This document shows, one piece after another, positions 33,812 through 45,504 of a stretch of 64,000 bases of DNA (position 1 is its first letter; each line of letters opens with the position of its first letter). This DNA is from Bombyx mori (taxonomy: Eukaryota; Arthropoda; Insecta; Lepidoptera; Bombycidae). The notes below the pieces were generated by a model. It had not been told where the DNA came from. It was given only the letters and a program-made list of their open reading frames with translations, and made no database searches. A program made the position numbers and the translations under genes. The stretch is taken from NCBI RefSeq assembly GCF_030269925.1, contig NC_085110.1:6820001-6884000 (forward strand). Direction: 5' to 3'.

Positions 33812-36800
33812 CTGCAACGTGCACACAACACACTTACTCTCCGACTAAAGCTAGGTTCACATCACTGTGGCGGGCTGCGTCGCGACTCCTCTCCATCTTA
33901 TTGTTGTGTTGCGTTGTACTTGCACTAAGATGTCTGTGGTACTAGTTTATATACGTAGCAGCCGCGACATTTAACTAGTTGAGTCACAGTGGTACGGCGA
34001 TATTAAATATTATACTGATATAACACTAAATGCACGCACCGATCGATAATCATTCATTCGTTGGAAAGGAAACGAGTAAGATTCTATAATCTGCTATAAT
34101 ATCCCAACAGTTCTGCGGGATATATAAAAAAATTCACACAGCTGAGACACACATTTAACTTATTCGAAATACGCGTCACACAGCGCAACACAACAACAGA
34201 TACCAATTAAAGTGCCCGTTCAGTAACATGAGCCCAGCTTTACACAGCACAACACACATCGCTAATCTATTACCCAATTTTGTCGCATCTCATGTACCTC
34301 AACTATGGATTTAGATGAATGAAAAATAAATAAATAAATTAATAGGACACGAAAATCGAGATAAACGAGTCATACACAATTCTTATACGCATCGAGTTCG
34401 ATCAATACTATTAATGAATAGATAAATCAATGTTCAAACTATAATAGAACATTACTGTGTGTTGCCTACACGAAAATACACGTACCGTAAGGTTGCAGAC
34501 TACATTTGACAACTACAATTATGAAAATACAGGAAAGAGAAAAATACAGAATAGAAGAGACATCAAATCGAAACTAATTCGATTGATCTACAATCACAAC
34601 AATATATTGAGAAACAACACTAAAAACATCTAAGTATATATTCGTATTAGTGAAATCTAAATCTATGTTACAACATCAAATCATGCATACAGGTATTGGA
34701 TAAGGATAGTACGGTTAAATAATTTTATAATTTATTGACCGCAAACGGTCGTATTATATAATATATTATATATTTTTTTTAAATTTCGTTTTAATCGTTT
34801 CATGCTTTCGATTTGTTCATAAACAGCCAATCGTTTCGACATAAATCGCGTTGTACGAAGAATGTTGTTGATAGCTCACCTTCGCGAATATGAACGAATC
34901 TGCAGGTAGGTCTTGAACATCCTTGCCGATTAAAATCTTGGCACACCGGGAGGGTGTCCAGTAACTGAAAACATACGGAGCATTTATTAGTATTTATTGT
35001 CATCATTCGGTACTTAACCATTAAACCGCGACTACACGTGTTTCCACAATGAAATCTGTTATTAACAACCAAATGTATGGGGTAACACAAAATACAGTAA
35101 TGCGACTGAGTATTCATTATATATTTTTTATATGTTCATCGCCTTATTCTGAAAACAATAGGCTTAGTACGCATTATCATAATTTTAAAATAAATTTTAC
35201 AAAAACCAAATTCCATTATCATTGTGGAACACGATGTATAACATCGCGTACTAACTAAATACTACTTCACAAACAGTCGTACAAAAATATTTTTTTATAT
35301 TCAATTTCTGCATAATGTACGAGACCTTTTCAATGAAGAACAGGGACGACGGTTCGTGAACTGTATGTTAATAGTGTTAATACTAGTTCTATTTCATCAC
35401 TTTATAGACATTCATACATCGGACATTAAATATTATCCTCATTGCACAGCCATCTGAAAAACGACGCTCTCATAGTTTTTGTAATATCAAAGAGCATAAT
35501 TTGAGACTAATGTATTTATATTATATTATTCAAGTGACAGCCCTGTATTATTATTAAAAGCGATCGTTTTAGTATCGGAGACGCGACGGCGATGGATGCG
35601 CGTGTGGCTTCTCGCTACGGACAGTCAACACAAACGGGACACACGGAATGCGGAACATTGCAATGAAAAAAAAAACGTATTTATTTATATATATATATCT
35701 CGTTGCTGCTTTCATATTACAATAACTTTACACGATTCGTTGCACAATATGATTGGAACTTCCAAGCATTCTTTATGGAACGTGCGCACCGTAATGTGTG
35801 TCACCTTTATATTGTACAATTCTCATTTGGAAACATCCGATGATCGAACGATCGAAACATACACGTGTCGCTTTTCGTTTTGGGAGAGATCGGCAGTTGT
35901 TCTCGTGAACGTGTTTCCGTAACCGTCAGAGAGTTGTGTTAAATAACGCTGCACTATGCACATAGTAGGTATGAATATAATATCTAAATGGCATGCAGAA
36001 CGCTTGAAGTAATCATTATTGCGCAGCCAATCTTATCGAAGCGTGACTATATTTTACATAAAAAAAAAGCTCAAAGCATGATGCTAGACAACTTTTACCA
36101 GGGCGGAGGGCGTTCTATAGGTTTGCAGCGTCCAAAGTGTACCCATAAATACCAACTGTTGCTATAAAGAAAGCTTTAAAGGCTGTGTGGGGGACGCTTC
36201 TGCGCCGCTGTTACATCTCCCGATGCTCTCAGTGTAGGACAGGGACGGTCATGCTCATCGACGGGAACGCGCAATGTAAAATACACATATTACATTTATA
36301 CCTTTAGCTTACATGACAGTTCTGGACGTGACATGTTAGTGGTAGTACAAACTGCAACATAATGACAATTAGAGTGCTGTTACCGTACGGAAAAAACAAA
36401 ACGGAACCGATCAAGTATATACGTCTACGTGGGTATTATAAGTAAGCGTCAGAAGTAGGCTTCAACAAGTCGTAAGCGAAGAACGGGGCCGCTCCGGCGA
36501 AGCACTTTAAGCAAAAGACAATTCGAAGTGTATATTGGTTAATTCAACTCTCCCACTAAGCACACACCTAACAATATCATTAACAGGTTTATATTTTTGG
36601 TAATTTTAGGAACATTTCATTTTTATTAGACGGTAACGATATCACTTCGAGTTCTCTGGACTCCACCACGGTCATTTCAACTACCAACTACGCATAAAAT
36701 AATAATTCTCCTTTAAAATTATTATAAAAAGCGTTACAATGAGTGGAAACAACAACCCCCTTATTAGCAGTTGATAGTTGACATTGGCAGAAGGTGAATC

Positions 36801-39800
36801 TCAAAACCGTTAACAAGTTGACGTCACAAGCGAACACTAAACAAAATAATTCTTGAAGGTTCTTTAAAATGAAAAATTCATACGTATTTTCTTTTCAAGT
36901 CAACTTATTAACAGATGGTAAAGGCTTCGTAATAGATATATATATATACACATAAATATATATATATCTATATATTTTTTTAATTATTAATTAATATACC
37001 TTTACTGAAACAGCCGCTCGATTAGAATTAGATTGTTAAAAGCTCATTACCAAAACAGCGTTTAGATCGGTCGTATTAATATGTAATTTTTTTGTTGATT
37101 TCATGCAAACATAAGCGGCGCGTTTCAATATAGGCGGACAAACAGGAAATCACTTAAAATCAGGATATTATAGTAAGCTGATTGAATCTTACCAGGTGTA
37201 AGCAAGGCAATACTGTAGAGTGACTTCTTCCACATTTGAAAGCAATTATGTTTCACTATACGAAAAAGGAAAAAAAAAGAACAAAACAACTAAAAATCAC
37301 CAAGTTGTAGCATCAACTGTTCCATTGTAATCACAATATTTCGATACAGTTATAGCCCAATGACTAAAATGATATGAATGATGGTGTCATGGTGGCAGGT
37401 GAAACGTCTCTGAGGTGACGCGCTCCGACCAATCGAGTTAGGCCGCGGATTGGCCACTGCAAAGTATACACATCCGCCCACATCGATTCACACGGTTTTC
37501 ACTTTCATCTCGATTTCAGAATGCGAACGTATTTGCCACTCGTTGCGGGTAAAGGAAGAATGTGCTTTAAATACGTGTCAAATTCAATTAGATTATTAGT
37601 TTCTCCTTTCCTTACGATGCGTGTCTTCAGGTTAAATAACAAAGTCAATTACCGAAGCGTACCTTGACCCGAGGCAGTGAAGGTGGCGGCAGATGGAATA
37701 GCCTCTAGTCGTGATCATTCCGTCCGGACACAGCTCGTTAATGACAAGCGCTCGGTCTACTTACTAAGCACAAAAGCGTTGTGAAATTAAACTTACGTCT
37801 ATAGAAGCAGTATAATAAGCACGCTCGAATTTATCTTATATATCGCTCGTGAGGTTCTCTAAGCGTTTCAAAAACAACAACATAATGATGATAAATGTTT
37901 ATTTAAATATTATGTCACATTAGGCCAACCGTATCTATCTACTGTATTTACGAATGAGTTACATGACAAGTCAGTAACGTAAAGAATGATCTGAGCTTAG
38001 AAATAAGAACAAGCGTTGGTTATATAGTAGCGCGGCAAGAGGTGGTATGTTGCATAGCGTAATGGTTAGAGCAAGACGAGGGAGCACTGTCGCAGCTCAG
38101 GCGGTCAGGATGTGATGCTACATGCGAACGATTCGTTGTACGTCGACCGGCGACTCTTGTCTAGTTCGCGCATATCACCGTCCTAGTTCACAGTTCATTC
38201 AGTTTCTCAGACGTCACATCGGAGTCAGCGTCAGTCGCGCGATAGTTCATTTATTTAAATAAATCTTAGAACTGTGAACAAGCGATGGCGTTGTCAAGGT
38301 GTAGAGGAAGGTGAGACGCAAGCGGGGGAGGGGCGGGGAGACACGCGGCACACGTTACCTGTCCGCGCTCGTCCGTATACACCACATATGGCGCGTTGGG
38401 AGGCGTACAGCCTGTCCGATCCGACACATAAAGCAACAATACATTTGTTATGCGGACGACAGCCGAAGCGATCATTCGGAAGGCATGTAACAGAAAGCGT
38501 TTAAAGTGAAATAAACAAGTGCCACTGAAAGAAAAGAGAGAGAACGGCGCTCGCCGCTCTCTCTATGCACTACTGATGAAACACTCTGGCACACGCAGCA
38601 CACACGAGGAGCACTAGAATAATGAGAGTAATACCTGAAGAGCCAAACGTACAGGGGTGGTGGATTCTATTCCATGCGAAAATTAGAAGGCGGCTGTGTT
38701 AGGTGCGGGCTTGCCGCCGCAAGCCGGTAACCACTAGGTAGGTACGGGATCGACACATCGGCCAAAGCGCACCCGTGCGGAGCTCCTCCGGGAGCAAGCG
38801 TGTACGTAGCGGGATCCACGGACCAAGCGCTCAACTCTCAGCACGACCCTACTCACGGTAAACGACGATCGACAAGAGGTAATAAAAAAACGTACAGTCA
38901 TGCATCTCAAGCGTTATTATTACCGGGATACGAGAGTAGATACGAGAAATATACACGCACAGAATATCGACCTAAGTCGTAAGTGAGCGAATACACAATA
39001 ATATAGATACAGCATAAAACTACAGAGACATCCGCGAGGGCACGGGCCGCTCGCTTCGTCCTCACAATAATACAATACAAATGTGACAACACCCCTAGCG
39101 CTAACTCGGTGGCACACGTGTGAGTCTCTACGCGGAGACCCCGCGCTCGCGCCCCGCCGGCCGCGCACCTCTCTACGTGGTCTTCATCTTTTTGTAAGGA
39201 TTAACGGCAGCCGCCGCCGCCGCTGCAGCGGCCGCTGCTGAAGGCGGGGCCGGGGGCGGCATCGCGTACATGTACGGCTGCTGATAGAACGCAGGCATCT
39301 GCATGGGCGGCCCGGGCCATCCCGGACGGACCATCAGCGGGGCGCGCATCAACGCCGGCATTGAAGCGCGTGCCTTCAGCGCCTGTTGCGTGTACGCGGC
39401 CGCCGCCTGAGCCATGGCCGAATGTTGAGCGGCAAAAGCGAGTGCCGCCATGTAGTTCTTCTGAGCGACCTCTTTGGCAACGGCGGCCGGGTCCGTTCCG
39501 TCCGGGTGTACAGAACCAGCAGTAGCTTGCGCCGCCGAGGGAGAGGGCGGCTGCGGCGGCGGCTGAGCGGGCGCGGGCGCGGGAGCGGGCTGCGGAGCGG
39601 GAGTGTGCGCGGGCGGGAGTGCAGGCGCGGACGCAGGCGCCGAGGGAGGCGCGGCGGCCGCGACCGGCGGGGCGGACGTGGCGGGCGCGGGGTACTCACA
39701 TGACACGGGCACGAACGGCTGCTGGAGCTGCATCAGTTGCTGGTAGGTTGTCGCCGGCTGATACACTGGTACACCAGCTTTGTCGGCAGCCGGTCGCTTG

Positions 39801-42800
39801 TACGGCACCACGCCGGGGAAGGCCTGTAAAGACAATTAGAAACCATTATTCTTAGATCAAAACTCAGTCTAGACCGCAGTCGATAGGTACAAACTAGGAT
39901 ACTTACAAAGTTATCATAATAGAAGGAACCGACGCTCTTCATGTCCATCTGAAACGAGAAACAAACAGGTGAGCGGAGATCGTCGGATACACGTCGGTTA
40001 TGTGGGTCAGAAAGCGCGGTACGGAGCGAGCGGCGGGGGCGGCCGTTCGCCCCGTCCCGCGCTTTCGCCCTTGGAGGGAGGAGGAGGCGCGAGATAGGAG
40101 CGTGCGGGCAGGAGCGGGAGCGGAGGTAAAGCGTGCGAAGCTGGAGGTTGTACCGGTGGCGGCTCGAACTCGGTTGGCGCCGCCCGTTTCTTGCCCGGCT
40201 CTGAAGTTGCGCTCGTTGCCGGCGACTGCACTGCTGCTGCCGTCTACGTGAAGCGAAGCGTCGCAGGACGGGACGGAAACAGTAACGATGTAGTAGATGC
40301 ACAGAATACACCTAAAGCTCGGTACGAGGTGATATTATGCGATAGATAAAATAAAATAAAAAGTAAAGCGTGAGTGCGACGGAAGCGTGACGCGAGCCGG
40401 CGCGAACTGAACAAAATAAGCCCGGCGAGCTAAGCGGCGTCGCGGCGAGCGAAACCAAGCGGAAGAATGGAAGCGAGCGCGAACGAGCGAGGCGAGAGCG
40501 TGCAGCCTGGTGGCGTACCGCGCCGCGCGCCTGCGCCTTAAGGTGCGCCTGCAGGTGCAGGGGAGGGTGGAAATAGCGGCAGGGGTCTCGGACGCAGCGG
40601 CCCTTGACGGCGTCCATGCACACCGTGACACAGCCGTCATCGTGCGCGATGACTGTCGGCGGCGGGTGCGCGAAGCGACACTCGGTCTCGGCACGCTTGC
40701 ACGCGCCGCGCTGGAACTCCCGGCACACCTGCACCACCACACACCAGCCATGTCTGCCCCCCGCTCTCTAATTGCCCTTTGCCTAGTCCCTACCCCTACC
40801 TATTTAGGTTATCGACTACAACGCGCTCGCGATCTCAAACTATTAGTAATAATAGCGAATGAATTAAATACGGCAATATTCACAAAAACTACTATAATAT
40901 TATAAATATTTTTAAGTACTAGTCTCGACCGAACGCCGCTTTTCACTAGTGGAAAAGACATTTTGTACAATATTATTTCGTTTAATTTTTAATTCTACAA
41001 ACCGATTTACGCATCCGTCGCATCTATCTATATGATTATTCTAAATTTATTTTTAATAACGTAATTTTTTTCAATTATTTTAGAACATTCTTAGTACTAC
41101 TTAAATATATATTTTTTGAAATTAATTTAGGAATTCCGAACGAATGTAAGGCTTTAATCAGAATCGTCATGATCGACTACCTGCCGACATTTCAGGTCCA
41201 TCACCATAAGGATTAAGCGAGTGCTGCTCGCAAAGCGCACACGCGATCGCACCTAACAAGTGCGACCGCATTCCATTGACACACGGGACGGGCATAGGGC
41301 TCAGGGGCCGATTTTGCTTCAGGGACCGACAATGATTTGTCATATGTATTCGAAAACAATTTAAATAATTTTCCCGACCAAATATCTGCCCATACGTGGC
41401 TAAAGTGTCGGTCCCCGGCGAAAGTGGCAACAACATAAAGCATATTTTGCTATTTAGTGGGACTACGAGTGTGGGGATATTTTAAGGAAAACATTGTTAC
41501 CTCGAGACGATCGGTACGAGGCAATTTCTGTTGCAGCACGGGTTGCTGCATGACACCGAGTGGCGAGGCGGCGGCGGCTGCCGGATCGTGACCCAACATT
41601 GCGGGCACCAGCTGAGGTGCATAGTACTGTGCGTACGTCGATCCCACGCCCGGCACCCCCGACAAATAAGGTGACGTCGCCTGCACACATCCACACTGCT
41701 CTAAATTCTTTTGTTGCTTCTTGTGCAGACAATTCTCAATGATAATTTATTAACAATTAGCTTATTTTTCAGCATTTATAGCATTCAGAATTGATTTCAT
41801 CTGCAAAATATTATTATGATCGAAAAATAAGAAAATTTGGCAAAGCCGTGAAAATTTGGTGTTTCATAATTCAGCTCCATTGGAAATTAAATAAACGCTT
41901 ACGTAAGTACCTTTAGCCAAACAAAGCATCCACATGCATAATTAGAAACTAATCGAATTAGGTATTAAATAAGCGTACGGTCTGTCCAATCAAGCTATTC
42001 ACCGACCACCAGCATGACAGGGATTAGGATACAAAGATAGGACACGTTCATAAAACGGACACAATTTCAAGGATTTATTAATGTACTGATTCGTCTGTTA
42101 ACTAAAGGACCGGGGGATTATAGGAGGCCGGTGATGGTGCGACGCGATCGGCGATGGCAGCATTACCTGCGGGGCGAGCAGGGCGAGACTGATCGGATCC
42201 AGCGTGGTGAGATGACCAGCGGCCGCGCCCGCGCCGCTCATGCCGCCCACCTCGACACAAAACCACACAAACACGCTACTCATCGTGCGAGGGTCTGCCC
42301 GCGCTTGCGCCCTTTCATCCTCGACGTGTCTTATAGCAAACATTCAGTTACAACATTCTCTTTATTATTATTATTATTTTCATATGTTTCCCCTTTCTCA
42401 GTTCAGTCTGTCGACAGAGCCGGTGGAACTGTATATACGGGCTTTTGGCCAAGTAATATACTTTAGTTATGAGTTAATAATTATGCTAGTTTTTATTGCG
42501 TGTAGTAAGTTTGGTTTTCTTCTTCTTCTTATTATTATTATTATTATTATTCCGCGCCTATTTATGTTAAAGGTTATCGGGCCTGAATTGATGTTGAAAC
42601 GTCGAGGAGTCAAGGGTCACTATATTAGCGACAGTGTGAACGGTGAAAGTGGAGGAGATGTTTCGGTGATTAATCTGCATACCGCTTATCCCAAATTCAA
42701 ACATTGTGAGTATATTTAGAGTAATAGTCATGCGACTTTAGGAAAAAGTACATGCGTAAGCAGTATAGAGCGATCGGCCATATGGCGAGATTTAAGTTGT

Positions 42801-43374
42801 GCCACTATTATTAAATTAGTTTCTATAATCACAACATATCATTGTCGTTTCAACGCCACTTCTGAATCGAAGCAAGTTCTGTAACCGACGTTGATGTTTC
42901 GTTGACATTACTATGAGGTCTCGTTGTTGGAAATGCGTCGTAAAAGTCGTTTAAAACATGATGTGTTTGTACGGTTACATTAGTATACTAAAAGGACCTA
43001 CTTACATAAACGAATTCAAAGCTACCTACGCACTATAAGGCACAACTTAAACTTTAATACTTCATAATTCTACGTGTTCATAATTATATAAAAAAGTAGT
43101 TAGCGAGTACACCGAAAGCTGCGTGTTGCGTGCAAAGAACGCCTACTATTTCGAGGACCGATCGCTCAAAGCATTGAATACTTGAAGGATAGGATAAATT
43201 ACTCACCACGGCGGGCACCTGACCGGGCAACACTTGCCCGGGTGTCAGACCCATTTGCTGCATTAGTGCGTTCTTCAGGGCTAGATGATTCCTGCCGTTG
43301 ATCAACAGCTGATCCTTCAGGTGTTGTGGCGGATGGAAGTATTTGCAGGGTGGCTTCTCGCGGTTACACCGTCC
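33681..43374 (-). CDS. mbl: muscleblind (mbl), 3' part of the gene; 5' exons beyond the right edge
   Basis: RNA-binding regulator of alternative splicing and transcript localisation, orthologue of MBNL1-3. It binds YGCY-type motifs through tandem CCCH fingers (family knowledge). Exons seen: 43207-43374 (finger 2), 42167-42250 (cassette), 41501-41680 (linker), 40519-40728 (fingers 3-4), 40007-40243 (KR-rich alternative end), 39907-39948, 39173-39823 (usual end), and an additional chain 38359-38411, 34880-34964, 33681-33811 (extra finger pair). Without the alternative ends, 43374-39173 gives 444 aa in frame, closely resembling the fly protein: QVPAV joins ATSPYLSG when the cassette is skipped, and [10 protein letters not shown] joins [15 protein letters not shown]. 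The exon with finger 1 and the start codon is absent, so the gene continues past 64,000. Phase 0 junctions dominate, which allows extensive alternative splicing. Confidence 0.93.
34880..34964 (-). CDS. mbl: Predicted alternative mbl exon with an extra CCCH finger
   Basis: 85 nt encoding [20 protein letters not shown] followed by CRFVHIRE. The finger is CX7CX4CX3H with all four ligands, muscleblind-like in form (VCxDFxRxxC, CRFxH). Acceptor tatgttttcag; donor GAAG|GTGAGC in phase 1. It lies about 4.2 kb past the usual mbl stop, on the same strand. The alternative is a separate CCCH gene, but no start exon is visible. Confidence 0.72.
34965..38358 (-). other. Predicted intron of the long mbl isoform
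   Basis: About 3.4 kb. Apart from the AT microsatellite I see no repeats or exons. A short AT-rich zone at 36.5-37 kb separates two more mixed-composition halves. Confidence 0.5.
36935..36982. repeat. (AT)n microsatellite
   Basis: agatatatatatatacac followed by more tatata and an A/T run, in the predicted long mbl intron. Confidence 0.8.
38359..38411 (-). CDS. mbl: Predicted alternative mbl exon downstream of the usual end
   Basis: A 53-nt exon bounded by acceptor ggatcggacag and donor CAG|GTAACG. Two leading bases complete the codon left by the internal phase-1 donor at 39700, giving PVSC then [17 protein letters not shown], and it leaves in phase 0. Its phase on both sides fits its neighbours. 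Not recognised from any family; supported only by splice logic. Confidence 0.5.
39173..39823 (-). CDS. mbl: mbl usual terminal coding exon
   Basis: Starts [20 protein letters not shown] and continues through [20 protein letters not shown], the conserved insect mbl C-terminal core. It then becomes very Ala/Pro-rich low complexity and ends in a ten-Ala run and NPYKKMKTT before TAG at 39173. 216 residues. It contains an internal donor, TCAT|GTGAGT (exon end 39700, phase 1), immediately after PVSC; this lets splicing bypass the low-complexity tail. Local GC is far above the surrounding introns. Confidence 0.92.
   Translation of the reverse strand, partial: AFPGVVPYKRPAADKAGVPVYQPATTYQQLMQLQQPFVPVSCEYPAPATSAPPVAAAAPPSAPASAPALPPAHTPAPQPAPAPAPAQPPPQPPSPSAAQATAGSVHPDGTDPAAVAKEVAQKNYMAALAFAAQHSAMAQAAAAYTQQALKARASMPALMRAPLMVRPGWPGPPMQMPAFYQQPYMYAMPPPAPPSAAAAAAAAAAAVNPYKKMKTT
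39907..39948 (-). CDS. mbl: mbl 42-nt exon
   Basis: Encodes [14 protein letters not shown], a signature present in fly mbl just before the KRPAA segment. Acceptor tcgtttcag; donor TTT|GTAAGT; phase 0 both sides, so it is skippable. Confidence 0.9.
40007..40243 (-). CDS. mbl: mbl alternative terminal exon with KR-rich segment
   Basis: In phase 0 with the finger 3-4 exon, it reads [20 protein letters not shown], a Pro-rich run with [12 protein letters not shown], and a stop at 40007 after PYRAF. Order and motifs recall the vertebrate MBNL segment after finger 4 (TAAAMTQS, KRPLEATFD, LPPLPKRPALE), which carries nuclear-localisation and splicing functions. The acceptor cttcacgtag is weak and no polyadenylation signal was located, so use as a terminal exon is inferred. 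Confidence 0.55.
   Translation of the reverse strand, partial: TAAAVQSPATSATSEPGKKRAAPTEFEPPPVQPPASHALPPLPLLPARSYLAPPPPSKGESAGRGERPPPPLAPYRAF
40519..40728 (-). CDS. mbl: mbl exon with CCCH zinc fingers 3 and 4
   Basis: Encodes [20 protein letters not shown] (finger 3, CX7CX6CX3H) and [20 protein letters not shown] (finger 4, CX7CX4CX3H), ending LKAQARGA. All zinc ligands are present. This is the second tandem finger pair of insect mbl and is nearly invariant between MBNL proteins. Acceptor gtggtgcag; donor GCG|GTACGC; 210 nt, phase 0 both sides. Retaining the next intron would add about 70 unrelated residues before a stop. Confidence 0.95.
41501..41680 (-). CDS. mbl: mbl linker exon
   Basis: Encodes [20 protein letters not shown], then [12 protein letters not shown] and [12 protein letters not shown], the linker between the two finger pairs. 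Fly mbl has a closely similar stretch (NPYLTG, PALLGPDP, KIPRSDRLE). Acceptor gtgtgcag; donor GAG|GTAACA; 180 nt, phase 0 both sides. Confidence 0.93.
42167..42250 (-). CDS. mbl: mbl cassette exon
   Basis: 84 nt, phase 0 both sides, encoding [18 protein letters not shown] and SLALLAPQ. The acceptor tgtgtcgag has a usable pyrimidine-rich context; the donor CAG|GTAATG is good. Skipping it joins VPAV directly to ATSPYLSG, the arrangement I know from fly muscleblind, so I read it as an alternative 28-aa insert. Confidence 0.7.
42518..42551. repeat. (CTT)n/(ATT)n microsatellite
   Basis: ttcttcttcttcttatt grading into seven or more att units, between the finger 2 exon and the cassette exon. Confidence 0.85.
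43207..43374 (-). CDS. mbl: mbl exon with CCCH zinc finger 2
   Basis: Encodes [17 protein letters not shown], the second half of the first tandem finger pair, then [20 protein letters not shown] and the linker to VPAV. The first Cys of the finger lies in the upstream exon outside the window. Acceptor ttattccag; donor GTG|GTGAGT; 168 nt, phase 0 both sides. Confidence 0.95.
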
Positions 43375-44038
43375 CTGGAATAACGTTCATAGAAAATTTA
43401 AATCCATGTTTCTTACGAGCTCTTTTTTTACATTCTTCAAAACAATTATTTAAATATGATAAACTTGAAAATGTTGCGCTAAAATGACAGACTTAATATG
43501 AATTGACGTTAATGACATGTAATATTATTAGATTATTAATCGAGTATCTGTTGACCGCTTGTAGTTGAAAAGGTTTTGATACGATATTTCAGTTTGTCTA
43601 TTATCATTAAAATATATTCCTATTTAAAACGTAAAAATTCGAAAATATACGAGGTAAATTAAATTTCATAATACATAAATAGACGCATTTAATGTACTGT
43701 TTTTATTTACCTAATATGGACAAAATCTTGTGAATCCTAGAACACATCCATATGTATACTGTCATAAAAAAAAAACATTATTTTCCGATAACTAATTGCC
43801 TAGAAGAAATCGTCGCAAAAGAAAAAGACTGTGTACATTATTTTACAGGGCGTTTAACCTCGGAGCAAATTTGCTCTAATTTTCAACATTAATGACGAAC
43901 AAGATAGTCGTTTTATGAATAGATATCCAGTAAATCCGCGTATAATTAAATTGTATTCGAACAATCTAACATAAGACTACACAATAATCCGAATTTCTTA
44001 ACATTTCAGCATAGCACGAGTGAGCGTTTTATAAAGGA

Positions 44039-44476
44039 CTAGCGGCCCGCTCCGGCTCCGCTCGAGTCTTTAACAAAAATTTCAACGATGTTTGACGTTG
44101 TTTTATTTTTTAAAATAAAATAACGCTTATTGCGGCATAACTATAATAGTTAGACATATGCTGCCGCGACACTTTTTGTAAATAATAATGTGTTCTACAA
44201 AGTCGTAGTACATTATTTTATTCTATCATCAATAGTTTTCGCAGGGCACGCGATGTAAAGAATATTTTAGGTAATTTTTTTTACACCTCGGGATTACATT
44301 ATTGGAGTTTTAGTAAGGATCCTTAATTTTTTTCAAAAAAGATTATAGCCTATGTCACTCGGGAACAGTGTAGCTTCCAAACAGTGTAAGAATTTTTCAA
44401 ATCGGTTTAGTAGTTTCGGAGCCTGTTCAATACAAACAAACAAACAAATCTTTCCTCTTTATAATATTAGCATAGA
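44039..44476 (-). mobile_element. Non-autonomous Helitron (~438 bp) in an mbl intron
   Basis: On the minus strand it starts tctatgctaatattataaag and ends with a GC-rich gagccggagcgggccg and CTAG followed by T. Same ends as the 7.4-kb Helitron. No rolling-circle replicase or helicase coding is present. Confidence 0.85.
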
Positions 44477-44727
44477 AAAGAAAATGAAAAGCGTTTATCG
44501 CAGTAACAAAAAAAAAAGACGTACACAAACAAACCCGGTTTGAATATTCAACACTGAGCTGGGGACTCGGCTACTGATAATGTCCGCGAACGGGGTCGGA
44601 GTGATTTACTGAGTAACTTTTGTACAGTACGATGTTATCAAAGTACCTCTACCTCTCTCTACATAAACATTACGTTCGCAAAAAGTTGGAAGACGCATTG
44701 GATCGAATCGCACAGAAATCACATGCA

Positions 44728-44746
44728 GATGTGTGTGTGTGTGTAC
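44728..44746. repeat. (GT)n microsatellite
   Basis: Short gtgtgtgtgtgtgtgt run in the mbl intron. Confidence 0.8.
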
Positions 44747-45079
44747 AAAATTTTCTCAGTTATTAAACTGTGACGATGCTTCCTACAATAAACTCGAAGT
44801 AGCCGACTGTATTTAGATTAACTTGTTACTGGCAGACATAATGTTAGTCGGTCGGTCCTCTGGCTGTTCAAACTCGGAATAAACTTATTATATCCTGTTA
44901 GTCGGTGCCGTTTGCATTAGCCGAGTTTCAATTCAAAGCGATCCGTTTATGAATTTCGAATGGAGGCATCGTTTTTAACTGTTATCATTATATTTTTAAC
45001 GTGTCGTATCTAACGCTTATTAAATAAAAGCCATCTCTTAATTTTAGAAATAATACTGATTGAATTTTTATTATTATTA

Positions 45080-45191
45080 TTTTTTTATTGCCCTTGTAGG
45101 CAGACGAGCATACGGCCCACCTGATGGTGAATGGTTACCGTCGCCCATGGACTTCAGCAATGCCAGGGGCAGAGCCAAACCGCTGCCTACC
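45080..45191 (-). repeat. SINE-like repeat A
   Basis: tttttattgcccttgtaggc to cgctgcctacc, in the mbl intron. Confidence 0.85.
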
Positions 45192-45243
45192 AAAAGAAAA
45201 TAAATAAAAAAACATAGAAGCTACAAATGTGAATTTTTTAATG

Positions 45244-45504
45244 ATTTTTTTATTGTTTAGAAGGGTAGACGAACTCACGCCTCGTTTGGTGTTAAGTGGT
45301 TACGGGAGCCCGTAGACATGCACAGCGTAAATGCCACCAATCACCTAAAGACATGAGTTCTAAGGTCTCCGTTTTTACAGTGGTACTGTAGCTGCCCTGT
45401 AGCTGCCTCACTACTATACAAGCCGACACGCATTACTGCTTCATAGCAGGAATATGTACCAACCGGTGATACTTACCCGTGCGGACTCACAAGACGTTCT
45501 ACCG
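45244..45504 (-). repeat. SINE-like repeat B, full length
   Basis: ttttttattgtttagaaggg to gtgcggactcacaagacgtt; diverged, with a small internal duplication (gtagctgccct). Confidence 0.8.

Noticed and set aside
33479..33831. Long alternative-frame proteins around the last predicted mbl exon
   Set aside because: Only one frame carries the CCCH finger in phase with the upstream exon; the others are GC-rich shadows.
38041..38110. Possible tRNA or tRNA-derived SINE (gcgtaatggttagagc)
   Set aside because: It has an A-box-like stretch but no matching B box or cloverleaf that I could fold.
39376..39703. Arg/Pro-rich open frames on both strands over the mbl Ala/Pro exon
   Set aside because: Shadows of a GC-rich low-complexity coding exon; the frame with conserved mbl sequence is the real one.
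40312..40518. Extension of the finger 3-4 exon into the following sequence
   Set aside because: A usable donor lies at 40518/40517; the extension is Arg/Ser/Phe-rich with no known family similarity. Intron retention cannot be excluded but is not supported.
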